Source of the DNA: Spirulinaceae cyanobacterium SM2_1_0
GTDB lineage: Bacteria > Cyanobacteriota > Cyanobacteriia > Cyanobacteriales > Spirulinaceae
Direction: 5' to 3'
Length of the DNA: 46,725 nt
Assembly (NCBI GenBank): GCA_012031265.1
Contig: JAAUTY010000034.1
Span: forward strand, 1 to 46,725
Part shown: positions 14,696 to 24,524 of the stretch, piece after piece
Numbering within the stretch: the first letter of the stretch is position 1
Layout of the letters: every line of letters starts with the position of its first letter
Notes under the pieces: generated by a model
Seen by the model: the letters and a program-made list of their open reading frames with translations, nothing else
Databases searched by the model: none
What the model was told of the DNA's origin: nothing
Made by a program: the position numbers and the translations under genes

Positions 14696-16882
14696 CTAAT
14701 TTTCGACGCGAGCGCTGATTTCGGGATCGTAGAGGCGGAGATAGTTCCAGTAATTGCTAAAAACAGACTCGACGTAGCCTTTGGTTTCCGGGAACGGGAT
14801 TTGCTCGACGAAGACATCGGGGTCGTTGTAGCCGAAGCGCTGTACCCAGTCGTTGACATTGCCGGGGCCGGCGTTGTAACTGGCGATCGCCAGCATTGAG
14901 TTCCCTTCATACTCGCGGTGCGTGTAGGCCAGGAACCAGGTTCCCAACTGAATGTTGTCTGCCGGATCGATGAGTTGGAATTCCGAGTCGTAACCGGCCT
15001 GCTCGGCGACCCATGTTCCCGTGTCGGGCATCACCTGCATCAGGCCTACGGCCCCGGCGGACGAACGGATCTCCGGCTCAAAGCGAGACTCCTGGCGCAT
15101 CAGTGAGAGGGCGAGCACGGGATTCGTCCCTTGCTCAGCCGACTGTTCTTGGATGAGTTGCCAGTAGGGCAACGGGAAGAGGGCTTGCCAGTAGGCGGGC
15201 GTTGCGCGCAACTCTTGCCAGGTCTCACGCTCCGCATCCGTCTCGCGGTTTTGCAACGACCAAATTTGGTCAATGCCCTTGAGATAATCGCCGCGTGCCA
15301 CCCGGATCAGGCCGTCAGTGAACTGCTCCTCAACCGTTAGTTCGCGGCGTGTGCCCAGCTCGGCCTGCCAGAGCCGCCAAGCATCTTCATCCTGGCCGAG
15401 CTGATAGAGTTCCTGGAGCATGACTGAGCCAGCGGGGGGGGGCGATCGCCGTTCTGGCGGTGCGATCACCGGTTGTTGCTGGCTGACGGTCTGAAAATCG
15501 CCCACCGACCAACCCAGGAGCGACGCCGCGCGCCAAGCATAGTACGATTCCGGGTACTTACGAACCGTGTAGCGAAAGGCTTTCTCGGCATCGGCATCGC
15601 GATCCAGAGCCTGTGCCCACTTGCCCACCCAGAAGGCTGCCTTGGGGGCGAGGCTGCTGTCTGGCGTATTCAGGGCGATCGGCTGTGCCCATTTCCAAGC
15701 TTCGACGAAATCATCGGCCTCTGCGGCCTGACGCGCTTGTTGCCAGCGGTAGCGTGCTGCCGCCTCAGATTTTGGATACTCGTCTAGGAGTTGCTGCCGC
15801 ACCTGACCGGCGATGCGGCCCTCGCCCCGCGCCTCAAAGCGGTCAGCCTTGTCGATCAGGGCGGCGGGAGCATGATCAGGAAACTCGGCGATCGCCCGGT
15901 CAAGATAGGCGATCGCCTGGTCGCGCGGCCCAACGTCTGCTAAGTGCAGCAGCGCCTGCCCCGCCTCCTCTGAGTCCGGAAACTCAGTCAATAAATTTTC
16001 ATAACCGCGTGCCGCCTCGGATTCATTGCCCGCGATGTGTTGACCGCGCGCCGTACGGTAGAGCGAAACAGCGTTGGGTGCAGCTTTGGCATAGGCTCGC
16101 GCTGCCTTCTCCCACTCCCACTGCTCCCAGTAGCCGTAGGCAACCGCCTCCCAGTCGTCGGCTGTCAAGTCGTCGGCATAATTTTCAACCAAATAATCGC
16201 GCAGGTCACTCATGCCTTCACCATCGGGAACTTGGCGCACTAGGTAGAGCAGTAGATCTGGTTGAGCGCGATCGCCCTCCAAGCGGTCGCGGGCGATCTG
16301 CTGCGAGCGCGGATGGTCAGGAAACTCAGCGAGGGCACGGTCGTGGTAGGTCGGGTCAAACTCACCCAGATAGTAGAGTGCTTCCGCCGCCACGAGCGAA
16401 TCCGGATAAGCCGCGATCAGCGCCTCCAGCTCTGAGCGCATCCGCTCCCGCTCATTGGTCAGCGCCCGGGCGCGGGCACGCTTGAGCAGGATGTAGGGTG
16501 CAAGCACTTCGTAGTCAGCTTCCAGACCGGTCAGCAGGCGCAATGCTCGACCCCCCTCCTGTGCGGCCAGCCAATCGCTCGCCAGCAGATAACGGGCACG
16601 GCTGCGCTCAAAAGAGGATTGCTCAGCTTGCGCCAGCTCTGTCAAGGCGTTGCGCCGCGCTTCAGCCGTCTGGGACACCAGCAGCAGCACTGTCGAGCGT
16701 TCGTCAGTTGGGCGCTCGGCTGGGGAGTTGCCGTTGAGCGCGGTGGAGTCGATCACCCAGTTTTCGAGGCGAGCCAGCCAGCCCCGCTCCCGAGCCAGGA
16801 TCAAAATCGAGCCTAGCAACGCCACGATGATGAAGCCAGAGCTGATGGTGAGAAAGGTTTGAAAAGCGCGTCCCTTGGGCAT
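14696..16882 (-). CDS. Soluble lytic murein transglycosylase (Slt70-like)
   Basis: The enzyme cleaves peptidoglycan glycans, forming 1,6-anhydro-muramic ends. The 728-residue protein has one N-terminal membrane anchor (about 10-30) and then a long helical region with TPR-like repeats (for example SEAARGYENLLTEFPDSEEA), as in the U-shaped superhelix of Slt70. The C-terminal SLT domain has ALSLMRQESRFEPEI with the catalytic Glu598, SSAGAVGLMQVMPDTG and ASYNAGPGNVNDWVQRFG. All key motifs are present. It is convergent with gnd. It is anchored rather than fully soluble if the hydrophobic start is not cleaved. Confidence 0.92.
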   Translation of the reverse strand: MPKGRAFQTFLTISSGFIIVALLGSILILARERGWLARLENWVIDSTALNGNSPAERPTDERSTVLLLVSQTAEARRNALTELAQAEQSSFERSRARYLLASDWLAAQEGGRALRLLTGLEADYEVLAPYILLKRARARALTNERERMRSELEALIAAYPDSLVAAEALYYLGEFDPTYHDRALAEFPDHPRSQQIARDRLEGDRAQPDLLLYLVRQVPDGEGMSDLRDYLVENYADDLTADDWEAVAYGYWEQWEWEKAARAYAKAAPNAVSLYRTARGQHIAGNESEAARGYENLLTEFPDSEEAGQALLHLADVGPRDQAIAYLDRAIAEFPDHAPAALIDKADRFEARGEGRIAGQVRQQLLDEYPKSEAAARYRWQQARQAAEADDFVEAWKWAQPIALNTPDSSLAPKAAFWVGKWAQALDRDADAEKAFRYTVRKYPESYYAWRAASLLGWSVGDFQTVSQQQPVIAPPERRSPPPAGSVMLQELYQLGQDEDAWRLWQAELGTRRELTVEEQFTDGLIRVARGDYLKGIDQIWSLQNRETDAERETWQELRATPAYWQALFPLPYWQLIQEQSAEQGTNPVLALSLMRQESRFEPEIRSSAGAVGLMQVMPDTGTWVAEQAGYDSEFQLIDPADNIQLGTWFLAYTHREYEGNSMLAIASYNAGPGNVNDWVQRFGYNDPDVFVEQIPFPETKGYVESVFSNYWNYLRLYDPEISARVEN

Positions 16883-16997
16883 TCCCTATCAATCCGGTTT
16901 TACCTTCAGTCATGATAAACCCTGAAACTCAGAATCGGTCGTTGACCTCGCGCAAGTGCGGTCTGGGAGGAAGCGCGCCCGCTTGAACACTACTTAA
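16883..16997. other. Upstream region of the lytic transglycosylase gene
   Basis: Together with the element at 16998-17108 and the following 200 bases, this spacer separates the two divergent genes. I saw no gene. An AT-containing stretch near 16900-16930 may include promoters. Confidence 0.3.
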
Positions 16998-17108
16998 CTA
17001 GTACAAGGTGGCGGAAATGAGATGCCCATTCAAAATCCCCAAGATTCCCGGATTGCAGGCACTCAGAACTCAAAACTCAGAACTCAAAATTCCGCGTAGC
17101 GGTACTAG
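16998..17108 (+). mobile_element. CTAG-end miniature element, copy 2
   Basis: This 111-base copy is the best for seeing both ends: CTAGTACAAGGTGGCGGAAAT at the left and AATTCCGCGTAGCGGTACTAG at the right. The centre has a duplicated ACTCAGAACTCAAA unit, which makes it a little longer than the other two copies. CTAG is present at both outer ends, as expected if the element inserts at or carries CTAG or TA. It lies in the spacer between two divergent genes and disrupts none. Confidence 0.75.
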
Positions 17109-17311
17109 GTCGGTTTCCTGAGACGCCAACAGGCGACCGTACTGACCAGGCTGGAAAGCCAATCATCGACTGGCTGTAATCTGGCTAACAGCATTCAGGC
17201 AGGATTGCTGTTTCAATAAAAGTGACTAGGGGATCAAGATTTAAGCATCGGCTGCCTCCAGCTCAATGGATTCAGTCCACATCAGCCTCAATCGATTGCT
17301 TGCTGACTGCC

Positions 17312-20026
17312 ATGATTGCTCGTCGCCTCTCGCGTCCGCTTTCCCTGCGTCTTGTTTTGGTGGTTCCCTTCATTCTCCAGATCGTGGCGGCGGTGGGTTT
17401 AGTGGGCTATCTGTCCTACCGCAACGGCCAACGGGCTGTAGCCGAGCTGGCAGCGCAACTGGCAGGGGAAGTGGCTGGACGCGTCGATGAGCAATTGACA
17501 GCCTATCTCGGTCAGCCGCAGCTCGTTAACCAACTGAACCGCGATTCCATTCGCCTCGGCAACCTCGATACCGGCGATCCGGAAGCCTTACACCGGCACT
17601 TCTGGCAACAGTTGCAGCGGTTTGAAGACCTGACGCTGATCTCGTTTGTGAGTGCTGAGAATGAGATGTTTATGGTGTCGCGGCTGGGCGATCGCTGGCA
17701 AGCTGACATTGTGCGTCAGTCTCGCCCCAACGTCATCCAGACCTACCCGCTCGATGCGCGCGGCCAACGCCTTGGCAGCCCCGAACTCACTCCCGGCTTC
17801 GATCCTCAGAATACGCCGCCGGGTTATAGCAATGCGGTAGAAGCGGATGGGCCGGTCTGGAATCCGATTTTCCCGATGACGGGACTGCCTTACCTGGCGA
17901 TTTCCGCCTCGGCTCCGGCGATCGCCCCAAATGGCAGCTTCGAGGGCGTCGTTTTCGCCGATCTGACGCTCGATTTCGTGGATCGCTATCTGCGACAACT
18001 AGAAGTTGGTGCGTCGGGACAGGTTTTCATCGTCGAGCGATCGGGTGATCTGGTGGCCAGTTCCAGCATCGAGTCCCCCTTCACGACAGACGAGACGGGC
18101 GCTGTCCAGCGACTGGCTGCCGCTGCCAGTCCTGATCCAACCTTGCGCGCGGCGATCGATTACATTCAGACCGATCTCGGCGGTTTTGCGGCCCTCGACC
18201 GCACTCAACGGGTTGCTGCACCACTGAACGGTGAGCGCTACTTCTTGCAACTGACCCCGGTGCGCGACGAGTACGGTCTCGATTGGCTGGTGGGTGTTCT
18301 GGTCAGAGAAGCCGACTTCATGGCGGAAATTCGCGCCAGCAATCGCCGCACGATCCTGCTCTGCTTGGGCGCACTGGCGATCGCGGTCACGCTGGGCTAC
18401 TTCACCTCACGGGCGATCGCGGCACCGCTCCAGCAACTCTCCACATCGGCTGAAGCCGTTTCCCAAGGCAAGCTGGAGCAACAGATTCCCCCGGCGCGCA
18501 TTGCCGAGTTGAATGCCCTGGCGATCGCCTTCAATCGCATGGCCGCGCAACTACAAGCCGCCTTCAGCAACCTAGAGCAAAAAGTCCAAGAACGCACCGC
18601 GCAGCTTGCCGAGGCGAAGGAAGCTGCTGACACCGCCAACCAAGCCAAGAGCGAATTTCTCGCCAACATGAGCCACGAACTCCGCACCCCGCTCAACGGC
18701 ATCCTCGGCTACGCTCAGATCCTCAAGCGCGCCGATGACTTAAATCAGCACCGGCGCGGCGTGGATGTGATCCAGCACTCCGGCGAGCACTTGCTGACGC
18801 TGATCAATGATGTCCTCGACCTCGCCAAAATTGAGGCGCGGAAAATGGAGCTGATCCCGCGCGATTTCCACTTCCTGTCCTTTCTCGACGGCGTTGTCGA
18901 GCTGATGCGTGTCAAGGCCGAGCAAAAAGGACTGACCCTGCACTACCATCCTGAGCAGCCCCTCCCAGAAGGGATCTACGCTGACGAAAAGCGCCTGCGG
19001 CAGGTCTTGCTCAATTTGCTCGGCAACGCCACAAAATTTACCGAAACCGGCAGTGTCACCTTCAGCGTGGCGCGTGTCCCTGGCTCCGACTCGTCCCTTC
19101 GCTTCCGTATCCAAGACACTGGCATCGGCATGACTGCCGAGCAAATTGCCAAGATTTTCCAACCCTTTGAGCAGGTTGGTGACAGTTCCCAACGTGCCGA
19201 GGGCACTGGACTCGGCCTCACCATTAGCCGCAAGATTGTGGAGATGATGGGTGGCAGGATTCAGGTCACATCGGTTCCAGATGCAGGCAGTACATTCTGG
19301 TTTGAAGCAGAATTGCCAACTTCGCAAGAATGGGTCAACCGGGCAATGACGCTCGCTGGCAGCAAGATCGTTGGCTATACCGGTGTGCAACGGCGGGTGC
19401 TGTTGGTTGATGACAAAGCGGTGAATCGGCAAGTCCTCAGCACTGTGCTGACCCCCCTGGGTTTTGCGGTGGCAGAAGCTGCTCATGGTCAGGAAGCGTT
19501 TGAAAAAATTTCCCACTTCCAGCCAGATTTGATCGTGACGGATCTCGTCATGCCGGTACTAGACGGCTTCGGTCTCGTGCGTCAGTTGCGTCAGTTGGGT
19601 TATGAAAAGCTGCCGATCGTCGCCTCCAGTGCCAGCGTCACTGAAGCCGACCAAGCGGAGAGTCTGATCGCAGGCTGCAACTACTTTCTGCCAAAACCGG
19701 TCGATTTTGAGCAACTCCTGGCTTGCTTGCAGCAGTACCTCCAACTGACCTGGATTTACGAACAGAAGGCCGAAGTCTCTGCCCCAGCCACGGTAACCGA
19801 GTGGTCAGATTTGCTCGTTCCCCCTGTCGAACTGCTCAATACGCTAGGCCGGGCCGCCAAGATCGGTGATTTTGGTACGGTGGAAGCGGAGATTGCTTGC
19901 TTGCGCCAGCTCGATCCGCGCTACGCTGCTTTTTGCGATCGCCTCAGCGAGTACGCGGCCGAGTTTGACGACCAAGCGATCCTCGACTGGCTCAATCGCC
20001 CAGTGCAGTCAGCCGTTAGCCGCTAG
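17312..20026 (+). CDS. Hybrid sensor histidine kinase with periplasmic Cache-like domain
   Basis: Membrane segments flank an extracytoplasmic domain: the first at about residues 45-67 and the second near 377-397 (numbered from the GTG at 17222, as are all positions here). The domain between fits the double-Cache class, which binds small molecules. A HAMP linker follows ([20 protein letters not shown]), then a coiled coil, the dimerisation/phosphoacceptor motif [20 protein letters not shown] with His485, and the ATPase boxes ([24 protein letters not shown]). A receiver domain has Asp774 in [10 protein letters not shown] and Lys825. The last 90 residues are unassigned. No separate response regulator is adjacent, so output may pass through phosphotransfer or the C-terminal part. 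The ATG at 17312 is preferred over GTG at 17222. Confidence 0.92.
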   Translation: MIARRLSRPLSLRLVLVVPFILQIVAAVGLVGYLSYRNGQRAVAELAAQLAGEVAGRVDEQLTAYLGQPQLVNQLNRDSIRLGNLDTGDPEALHRHFWQQLQRFEDLTLISFVSAENEMFMVSRLGDRWQADIVRQSRPNVIQTYPLDARGQRLGSPELTPGFDPQNTPPGYSNAVEADGPVWNPIFPMTGLPYLAISASAPAIAPNGSFEGVVFADLTLDFVDRYLRQLEVGASGQVFIVERSGDLVASSSIESPFTTDETGAVQRLAAAASPDPTLRAAIDYIQTDLGGFAALDRTQRVAAPLNGERYFLQLTPVRDEYGLDWLVGVLVREADFMAEIRASNRRTILLCLGALAIAVTLGYFTSRAIAAPLQQLSTSAEAVSQGKLEQQIPPARIAELNALAIAFNRMAAQLQAAFSNLEQKVQERTAQLAEAKEAADTANQAKSEFLANMSHELRTPLNGILGYAQILKRADDLNQHRRGVDVIQHSGEHLLTLINDVLDLAKIEARKMELIPRDFHFLSFLDGVVELMRVKAEQKGLTLHYHPEQPLPEGIYADEKRLRQVLLNLLGNATKFTETGSVTFSVARVPGSDSSLRFRIQDTGIGMTAEQIAKIFQPFEQVGDSSQRAEGTGLGLTISRKIVEMMGGRIQVTSVPDAGSTFWFEAELPTSQEWVNRAMTLAGSKIVGYTGVQRRVLLVDDKAVNRQVLSTVLTPLGFAVAEAAHGQEAFEKISHFQPDLIVTDLVMPVLDGFGLVRQLRQLGYEKLPIVASSASVTEADQAESLIAGCNYFLPKPVDFEQLLACLQQYLQLTWIYEQKAEVSAPATVTEWSDLLVPPVELLNTLGRAAKIGDFGTVEAEIACLRQLDPRYAAFCDRLSEYAAEFDDQAILDWLNRPVQSAVSR

Positions 20027-20057
20027 AATCCACCCTCGAGTCACTGGTTCAGAGCAC

Positions 20058-20774
20058 TCAGCGACCAATCGCACAAAAATTCAATGCTTGCAGTTGCTCA
20101 CGGGCAGCAAGGAGTTCGGGCGAGGGATCGGTGACTGCATAGAGTTCTCCGAGCGCATCTGACCAAAGACTTTGCGCTGCGAAGTAATGAGCGCGCTCCA
20201 GCGCCATGGCTTCAGGTGACGCAGCCGCTGCCTTCAGGCGCGCCTCCAGCGCCACGAGGTCGCGCTCGATCCGCTCACGCTCGCTGGTCGCCATGACTAG
20301 AAAGCTGCCATAGTCATCACCTGAAGATAGGTTCAGTTGACCCGGTGCTGGGTCATTCGCGGCAACGATCACCTCCCAACCGTACTTCTGCCCCGGCACT
20401 AATGGCTCGCCGTCATAGGCAAGTTGCGTGGCGTCTGGAGCTGGCTCATAGCTCCAAATCGGTTGTTCATCCGCTTCTAAGAGATAGAGATTGATGCGAG
20501 CCACAGTGGCGCTCTCGAGCTGCCAGAGAAACAGTGGCTGTAGACTCCAAACTTGTTCGCTGGCGTCGTCTTCGGTCAATAATCGCGGGGCGATCGCGCA
20601 AGCTCGGTTAAACACGGAATCGCGGCTGCCCCCCGGCTTCTTGTCGCGCTGGAGTTGCAGCACGAGGTCTTCGGGCGAGATCGCCTGTAGGGGTTGAGCC
20701 TGGACACCACTGGCGATCGCGATCGCCCCCCCGAGCAACACCCCCATGATCCACTTACCTTTATTCATCACCAT
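20058..20774 (-). CDS. Exported DUF928-like protein
   Basis: The N-terminus is a signal peptide (KGKWIMGVLLGGAIAIASGV followed by QAQ). The mature protein has PLFLWQLESATVARINLYL and GEPLVPGQKYGWEVIVAAND, the pattern of cyanobacterial DUF928 proteins, in which a strand-rich domain is followed by a helical repeat region (residues about 160-235). The similarity is modest, so the family call is tentative. The ATG lies within the end of the CHASE2 gene (overlap of 8-14 bases), so translation is coupled. It ends the minus-strand cluster that starts at 25936. The function is unknown; an exported partner of the CHASE2 protein is an inference. Confidence 0.65.
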   Translation of the reverse strand: MVMNKGKWIMGVLLGGAIAIASGVQAQPLQAISPEDLVLQLQRDKKPGGSRDSVFNRACAIAPRLLTEDDASEQVWSLQPLFLWQLESATVARINLYLLEADEQPIWSYEPAPDATQLAYDGEPLVPGQKYGWEVIVAANDPAPGQLNLSSGDDYGSFLVMATSERERIERDLVALEARLKAAAASPEAMALERAHYFAAQSLWSDALGELYAVTDPSPELLAAREQLQALNFCAIGR

Positions 20775-23121
20775 ACCTCCAAAATAAATACGTCCAAAAC
20801 ACAGCTAAAGGGAGAACGATGGGCAACAGGAGCGCGAGCGAGATAAAGATTTGCCAACTGGCGCTGACATAAATCACGCTAGCACCTGCCAAGATTAGTA
20901 ACCAGTGCTGCGGGCGGCTGACGCGCGGCAGCAATAACAGCCGCACACTTTTACCCAGTAGCGCTGCTAGTAATATCAGCCAAGCATCCGGAATTGGGAC
21001 GACCAGACGTTGCCGCAACAGATGATGCAGCATATAGGCATGAACCTCGCCGCCGGTAAACGGTTCCGACCAACCGCGCCACAGCCCCACCGCATGGGGA
21101 ATCGGAAAGTTGTCACTGCCCTGACCGTCTAGCCCGGCCTCGGTATAGCCGCCCGGAGCCACAATCACGGCTTGCCGTTCGATCTGCGATGGCACTTTCC
21201 CGTCCAGCAAGTCTTTGGCGGCAATCGTCTCGTAGACCTCCGATGGCGGCAGCGAAAAATCGACAATCGGGTGCAACCACTGGAACCATCGTGCTGTGGG
21301 TGGTAGGCGCTGCTGGCTCAGCTCTGCCAGGGCGGTGGGCAACTTGTCAGGATTGGCCAAGTAGCGGGCGAAGTCGGTTTGCAGGGACTGGCGGCGGCGA
21401 TCGCTGGGCTGAGGACGATCGGCCAGCTCCGAGTTGCAGAGCTGATGGGCCAGCGCCAGCGCGTAGGCAAACGGGCAACTGCGACCACAATCGCCATCCG
21501 GCGGCAACAGCTCCACGAAGCCGGGAAAAAAGAGAATATCGCCGCGCAGGCTCTCGGTCGGGTTGGTAATCGCTAAGCTGGCTTGCTCCGGCGGCTCGGC
21601 ACCGTCGATCGAGCCAAAGACCAGCCAGATATTTTGAGCCACAGCGGCTTGGGTGGCAGCGGCTAGCTCGCGGGCTTCAGTCGGTTGCGTGCGATCGCGG
21701 TCGAGCAGATAATCAATTCCTAAAATTTTGACCTCCAGCGCCGTCAAGCGCTCGACTAAGCGGGCCAGATAGCGATAGTTGAGCGGGTAAATGTCTTTAA
21801 TGTCCTCGGGAGCAGCGCGGCGTGAGGTCTCATCGATCTGCACCAAGAGCACTGGGGGGTGCGACGGGTCAAAGGCTTGCTGGGTTGCCTGGCGATAGAG
21901 CGCTTGCACAAAGAGACGGGTTCCAATCAAGCCATCTTGCACCGTCGGCTGAATGCTAAGGAACAGCAGCGCCGCCAGTGCTGCGGCTTCCAGCGGTTTG
22001 GGGAGCCAGCGCCGCCAACCGGGCGATCGCAAGCGAAACAGGGCGGCACGCGGATGCCGAAACAGCGACGGCACCAGATAGGCAGACGGGTAATTCAGAT
22101 GCTCAACCTGCTGAAGTTGGTCGCAGGCGGCGAGCATCGCTTCGTGAACGTCTTTTTGGTCAGCGAGGGCTTGCAAGAACTGCACCAAGAAAAGCTGGGC
22201 CACACGGTTGTGAATCGGCTCACGCATGATCGCCACCTGATTGAGACCGAGTTCAATCAAGGTCTGGGCGATGCGGAGACCACTACAAGAGTTAAATAGG
22301 GCAAACTGCAAGCCGTGCTGCCTGGCTTTTTGCAGCGGGCCGGTGATTTCGCTAAGTGCCAGGGAGGTCTGGGGCGCGATCCCCAGCTCGCCGCCGGTTA
22401 GCTCGGTCTCGTTGCTGTGGCCGGCAAAAAAGAGGATGTCCCAGCCGCGCCGGTCGGCGATCGCCTGACAAATTTCCTGCTTCAGCGCCGTCGGGTCTTT
22501 GCCCTGCTGCCAGCCCACGAACTGAATATCAGCAATGGCTCGCAGCGATCGCACCGCCTGAGCGTCGTCCTGAAAGTTGAGGCCGGTATCGTCGCCGAGG
22601 ATGGCAAGAATGCGGGCACGGCGGTGGTGACGGGGGGCGGGTTGGTGCAGGATCGCACTGGGCGATCGCGCCAGTCGCACCCGACCGTTGGAGAGGCGGC
22701 TGGTCAGTTCCCAAGCTTCCCAAGGCAAGCGCTCCAGCTCCGGTGAGTAGCAGGTTAGAAAGACATCTACCCACTGTGGCGCGACTTGGTGCGCGGTATC
22801 GGCGATCGCCTCGCGCAAGTCATACAGCGGCTCAGCCCGCAGCCAGCGCCGAAACTCATTGAGCAACGCCGCCTCGGTTTCTCGCAGTCGTGCCCGCCGA
22901 TCGACGCTGGGTTGCACATTGCCGCTACCCACCAGCCGCCCCCGCAGGTTTTGATAGCATTCCAGATAGGCCTGCTGCCAGGCTTGGTAACAGATTGACA
23001 GTGCTGCTGGATAGTCCAAACGCGCCGATTGTTTCTGTCCTTCGCCCCAAGAAAGTTTGAAGTGACAGAGCTGATCGAGGCGCTCAACCTCTAACTCGAA
23101 TGCCGTACTGCGATCAATCAT
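20761..23121 (-). CDS. CHAT-CHASE2 membrane sensor protein
   Basis: The first 370 residues form a CHAT domain, a caspase-like peptidase fold. The catalytic dyad is visible as FFAGHSN with His235 and FNSCSGLRIA with Cys279. A hydrophobic stretch near 375-395 leads to a CHASE2 domain (about 395-690), an extracytoplasmic sensor; PVLLVQIDETSRRAAPEDIK and KILGIDYLLDRDR are its typical motifs. Three hydrophobic segments near 715-785 close the protein. So a cytoplasmic protease-like domain is joined to a periplasmic sensor, although CHASE2 proteins more often carry kinase or cyclase outputs. It follows DUF1822 and the sigma-like gene and overlaps the exported protein gene. A signal-activated protease is the inference; the substrate is unknown. 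Confidence 0.88.
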   Translation of the reverse strand: MIDRSTAFELEVERLDQLCHFKLSWGEGQKQSARLDYPAALSICYQAWQQAYLECYQNLRGRLVGSGNVQPSVDRRARLRETEAALLNEFRRWLRAEPLYDLREAIADTAHQVAPQWVDVFLTCYSPELERLPWEAWELTSRLSNGRVRLARSPSAILHQPAPRHHRRARILAILGDDTGLNFQDDAQAVRSLRAIADIQFVGWQQGKDPTALKQEICQAIADRRGWDILFFAGHSNETELTGGELGIAPQTSLALSEITGPLQKARQHGLQFALFNSCSGLRIAQTLIELGLNQVAIMREPIHNRVAQLFLVQFLQALADQKDVHEAMLAACDQLQQVEHLNYPSAYLVPSLFRHPRAALFRLRSPGWRRWLPKPLEAAALAALLFLSIQPTVQDGLIGTRLFVQALYRQATQQAFDPSHPPVLLVQIDETSRRAAPEDIKDIYPLNYRYLARLVERLTALEVKILGIDYLLDRDRTQPTEARELAAATQAAVAQNIWLVFGSIDGAEPPEQASLAITNPTESLRGDILFFPGFVELLPPDGDCGRSCPFAYALALAHQLCNSELADRPQPSDRRRQSLQTDFARYLANPDKLPTALAELSQQRLPPTARWFQWLHPIVDFSLPPSEVYETIAAKDLLDGKVPSQIERQAVIVAPGGYTEAGLDGQGSDNFPIPHAVGLWRGWSEPFTGGEVHAYMLHHLLRQRLVVPIPDAWLILLAALLGKSVRLLLLPRVSRPQHWLLILAGASVIYVSASWQIFISLALLLPIVLPLAVFWTYLFWRYGDE

Positions 23122-23222
23122 CAGGTAACCAGGAGCAATGCCAACGTATCGTTATGGGCAAGTCGCCATCAGCCCACCAGACTCTGGCTGTTGATCACGC
23201 CACCAGTTGACGATTACTGGGT

Positions 23223-24524
23223 TCATTGCAAACAAAACTCAAATGGCGGTAGGGTTTCAGTCGCACCACTGGCATCGGTGACGGTGACGAGAAATTTCTC
23301 AGCATACGACCCGATGACTTGGGCAAACAGGTAGTCGTTGGTGCGCTGCGGCAGTAGGGTTTCTTCGATCAAAGTGTCAGTTTCGTCGGCGATGCGCCAC
23401 TGTAAACCGTGGGGCGTTGGGTGACCGGGAATCGCACCCAAAATCAGCAGCAATATCCAATTATCTTCGTAGGATAGCGACCAGGCGACCGCATAGACGC
23501 GGACACCGCCACCGATCTCCAGATCCAGATAGCCGCGACCAGCGCGCGCCGGAACCGGCGTCCCGGTGTTGCGCTCGATCTCGTTGAGCAGGCTCGCTAG
23601 GGTGACCCCCGGCGTTTGGGTGCCGACCCGTCGCAGGGCCGGTTCCGCCACGAGCTGCCATTGGAATCCCGTGGTGAGTTCTTCCGCGCGCTCGTGCAGC
23701 CAGAGACCGACATTGACTGCCGGTTGCGAGATCAGTTGCAGCAAATCGGTGAGATGGCGGTTGAGGCTCTGGCGATCGCCCGTTGCGGTGCGTTGCAACC
23801 ACTCCAGCAGGCGAGGCTGGCGTAGCAATGTCGCACTTTGCGGCCAGGTCAGTACCTCCCAGAGCGGGCGATCGCCCAGGTTGAGCAGGTGTTCGGTCAA
23901 ACTGTCACGCTGTTGCGGTGAAAGGTCAGGGATGGGCTCCGCAGCCGGTAAGGGCAGTGCCACCGGTTCGAGGCACTGCAAGTCCAGCAGCAGCTCATCC
24001 GTGTTGGCATTGAACTGGTTGCGGGGGAGTGCATAAGTCCAGTCGATTTGCGGATCGAGGTCGGCTTGGAGGGTTGTGAGGCGATCGCGCCGCAGTGCCC
24101 CGATCACCGCCGCCGCGTGCAAATCTTCATCAATGCCGACCAGGATATAGAAGTGGGCATTGAACTCCGGCAAATCGACGACAGCACGCGGCAGCGCCAC
24201 TTCCGCATCACTCCAGGACAGGGTCGGCAGCAGGCAAACCTGGAAGCCGCCGACCTGAACATTGCAGGTTGCATCCAACAATTCCGCCCGCAGACGTTGA
24301 GCATTGGTGCAACTTTCGATTTGGAGGGCGAGTTCCGGGGCACGCTGCTGGAGCCAGGCGGCGAAGCCAAACAGGGCCAGCACATTCAGATAGGCCTGGG
24401 TGCGGCGGCTGGGTCGTAGCACTTGGCTGATGGTCGCCGCCTGCTCGCGCTCCGTCGGCCCCAAGGGTACGATTTCAGGTGCTGCCGCCAGGGGTTGCAA
24501 ATCTTGAGTCCATTGAGTAGTCAT
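23223..24524 (-). CDS. DUF1822 family protein
   Basis: From ATG 24524 the protein has 433 residues. It begins MTTQWTQDLQPLAAAPEIVP, and the N-terminal segment AYLNVLALFGFAAWLQQRAP is the DUF1822 signature. The C-terminal part is strand-rich (GYLDLEIGGGVRVYAVAWSL, then EDNWILLLILGAIP). No catalytic motif is visible, and no signal peptide is present, so it is cytoplasmic. The ATG overlaps the stop of the upstream sigma-like gene as ATGA, a strong sign of cotranslation. DUF1822 genes are known almost only from cyanobacteria and occur beside sigma-like and CHASE2/CHAT genes. The biochemical role is unknown. Confidence 0.85.
   Translation of the reverse strand: MTTQWTQDLQPLAAAPEIVPLGPTEREQAATISQVLRPSRRTQAYLNVLALFGFAAWLQQRAPELALQIESCTNAQRLRAELLDATCNVQVGGFQVCLLPTLSWSDAEVALPRAVVDLPEFNAHFYILVGIDEDLHAAAVIGALRRDRLTTLQADLDPQIDWTYALPRNQFNANTDELLLDLQCLEPVALPLPAAEPIPDLSPQQRDSLTEHLLNLGDRPLWEVLTWPQSATLLRQPRLLEWLQRTATGDRQSLNRHLTDLLQLISQPAVNVGLWLHERAEELTTGFQWQLVAEPALRRVGTQTPGVTLASLLNEIERNTGTPVPARAGRGYLDLEIGGGVRVYAVAWSLSYEDNWILLLILGAIPGHPTPHGLQWRIADETDTLIEETLLPQRTNDYLFAQVIGSYAEKFLVTVTDASGATETLPPFEFCLQ

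Noticed and set aside
15613-16485. Plus-strand open frame antisense to the lytic transglycosylase gene
   Set aside because: Pro/Arg/Ser-rich composition and no homologous motifs; the minus-strand gene is complete.
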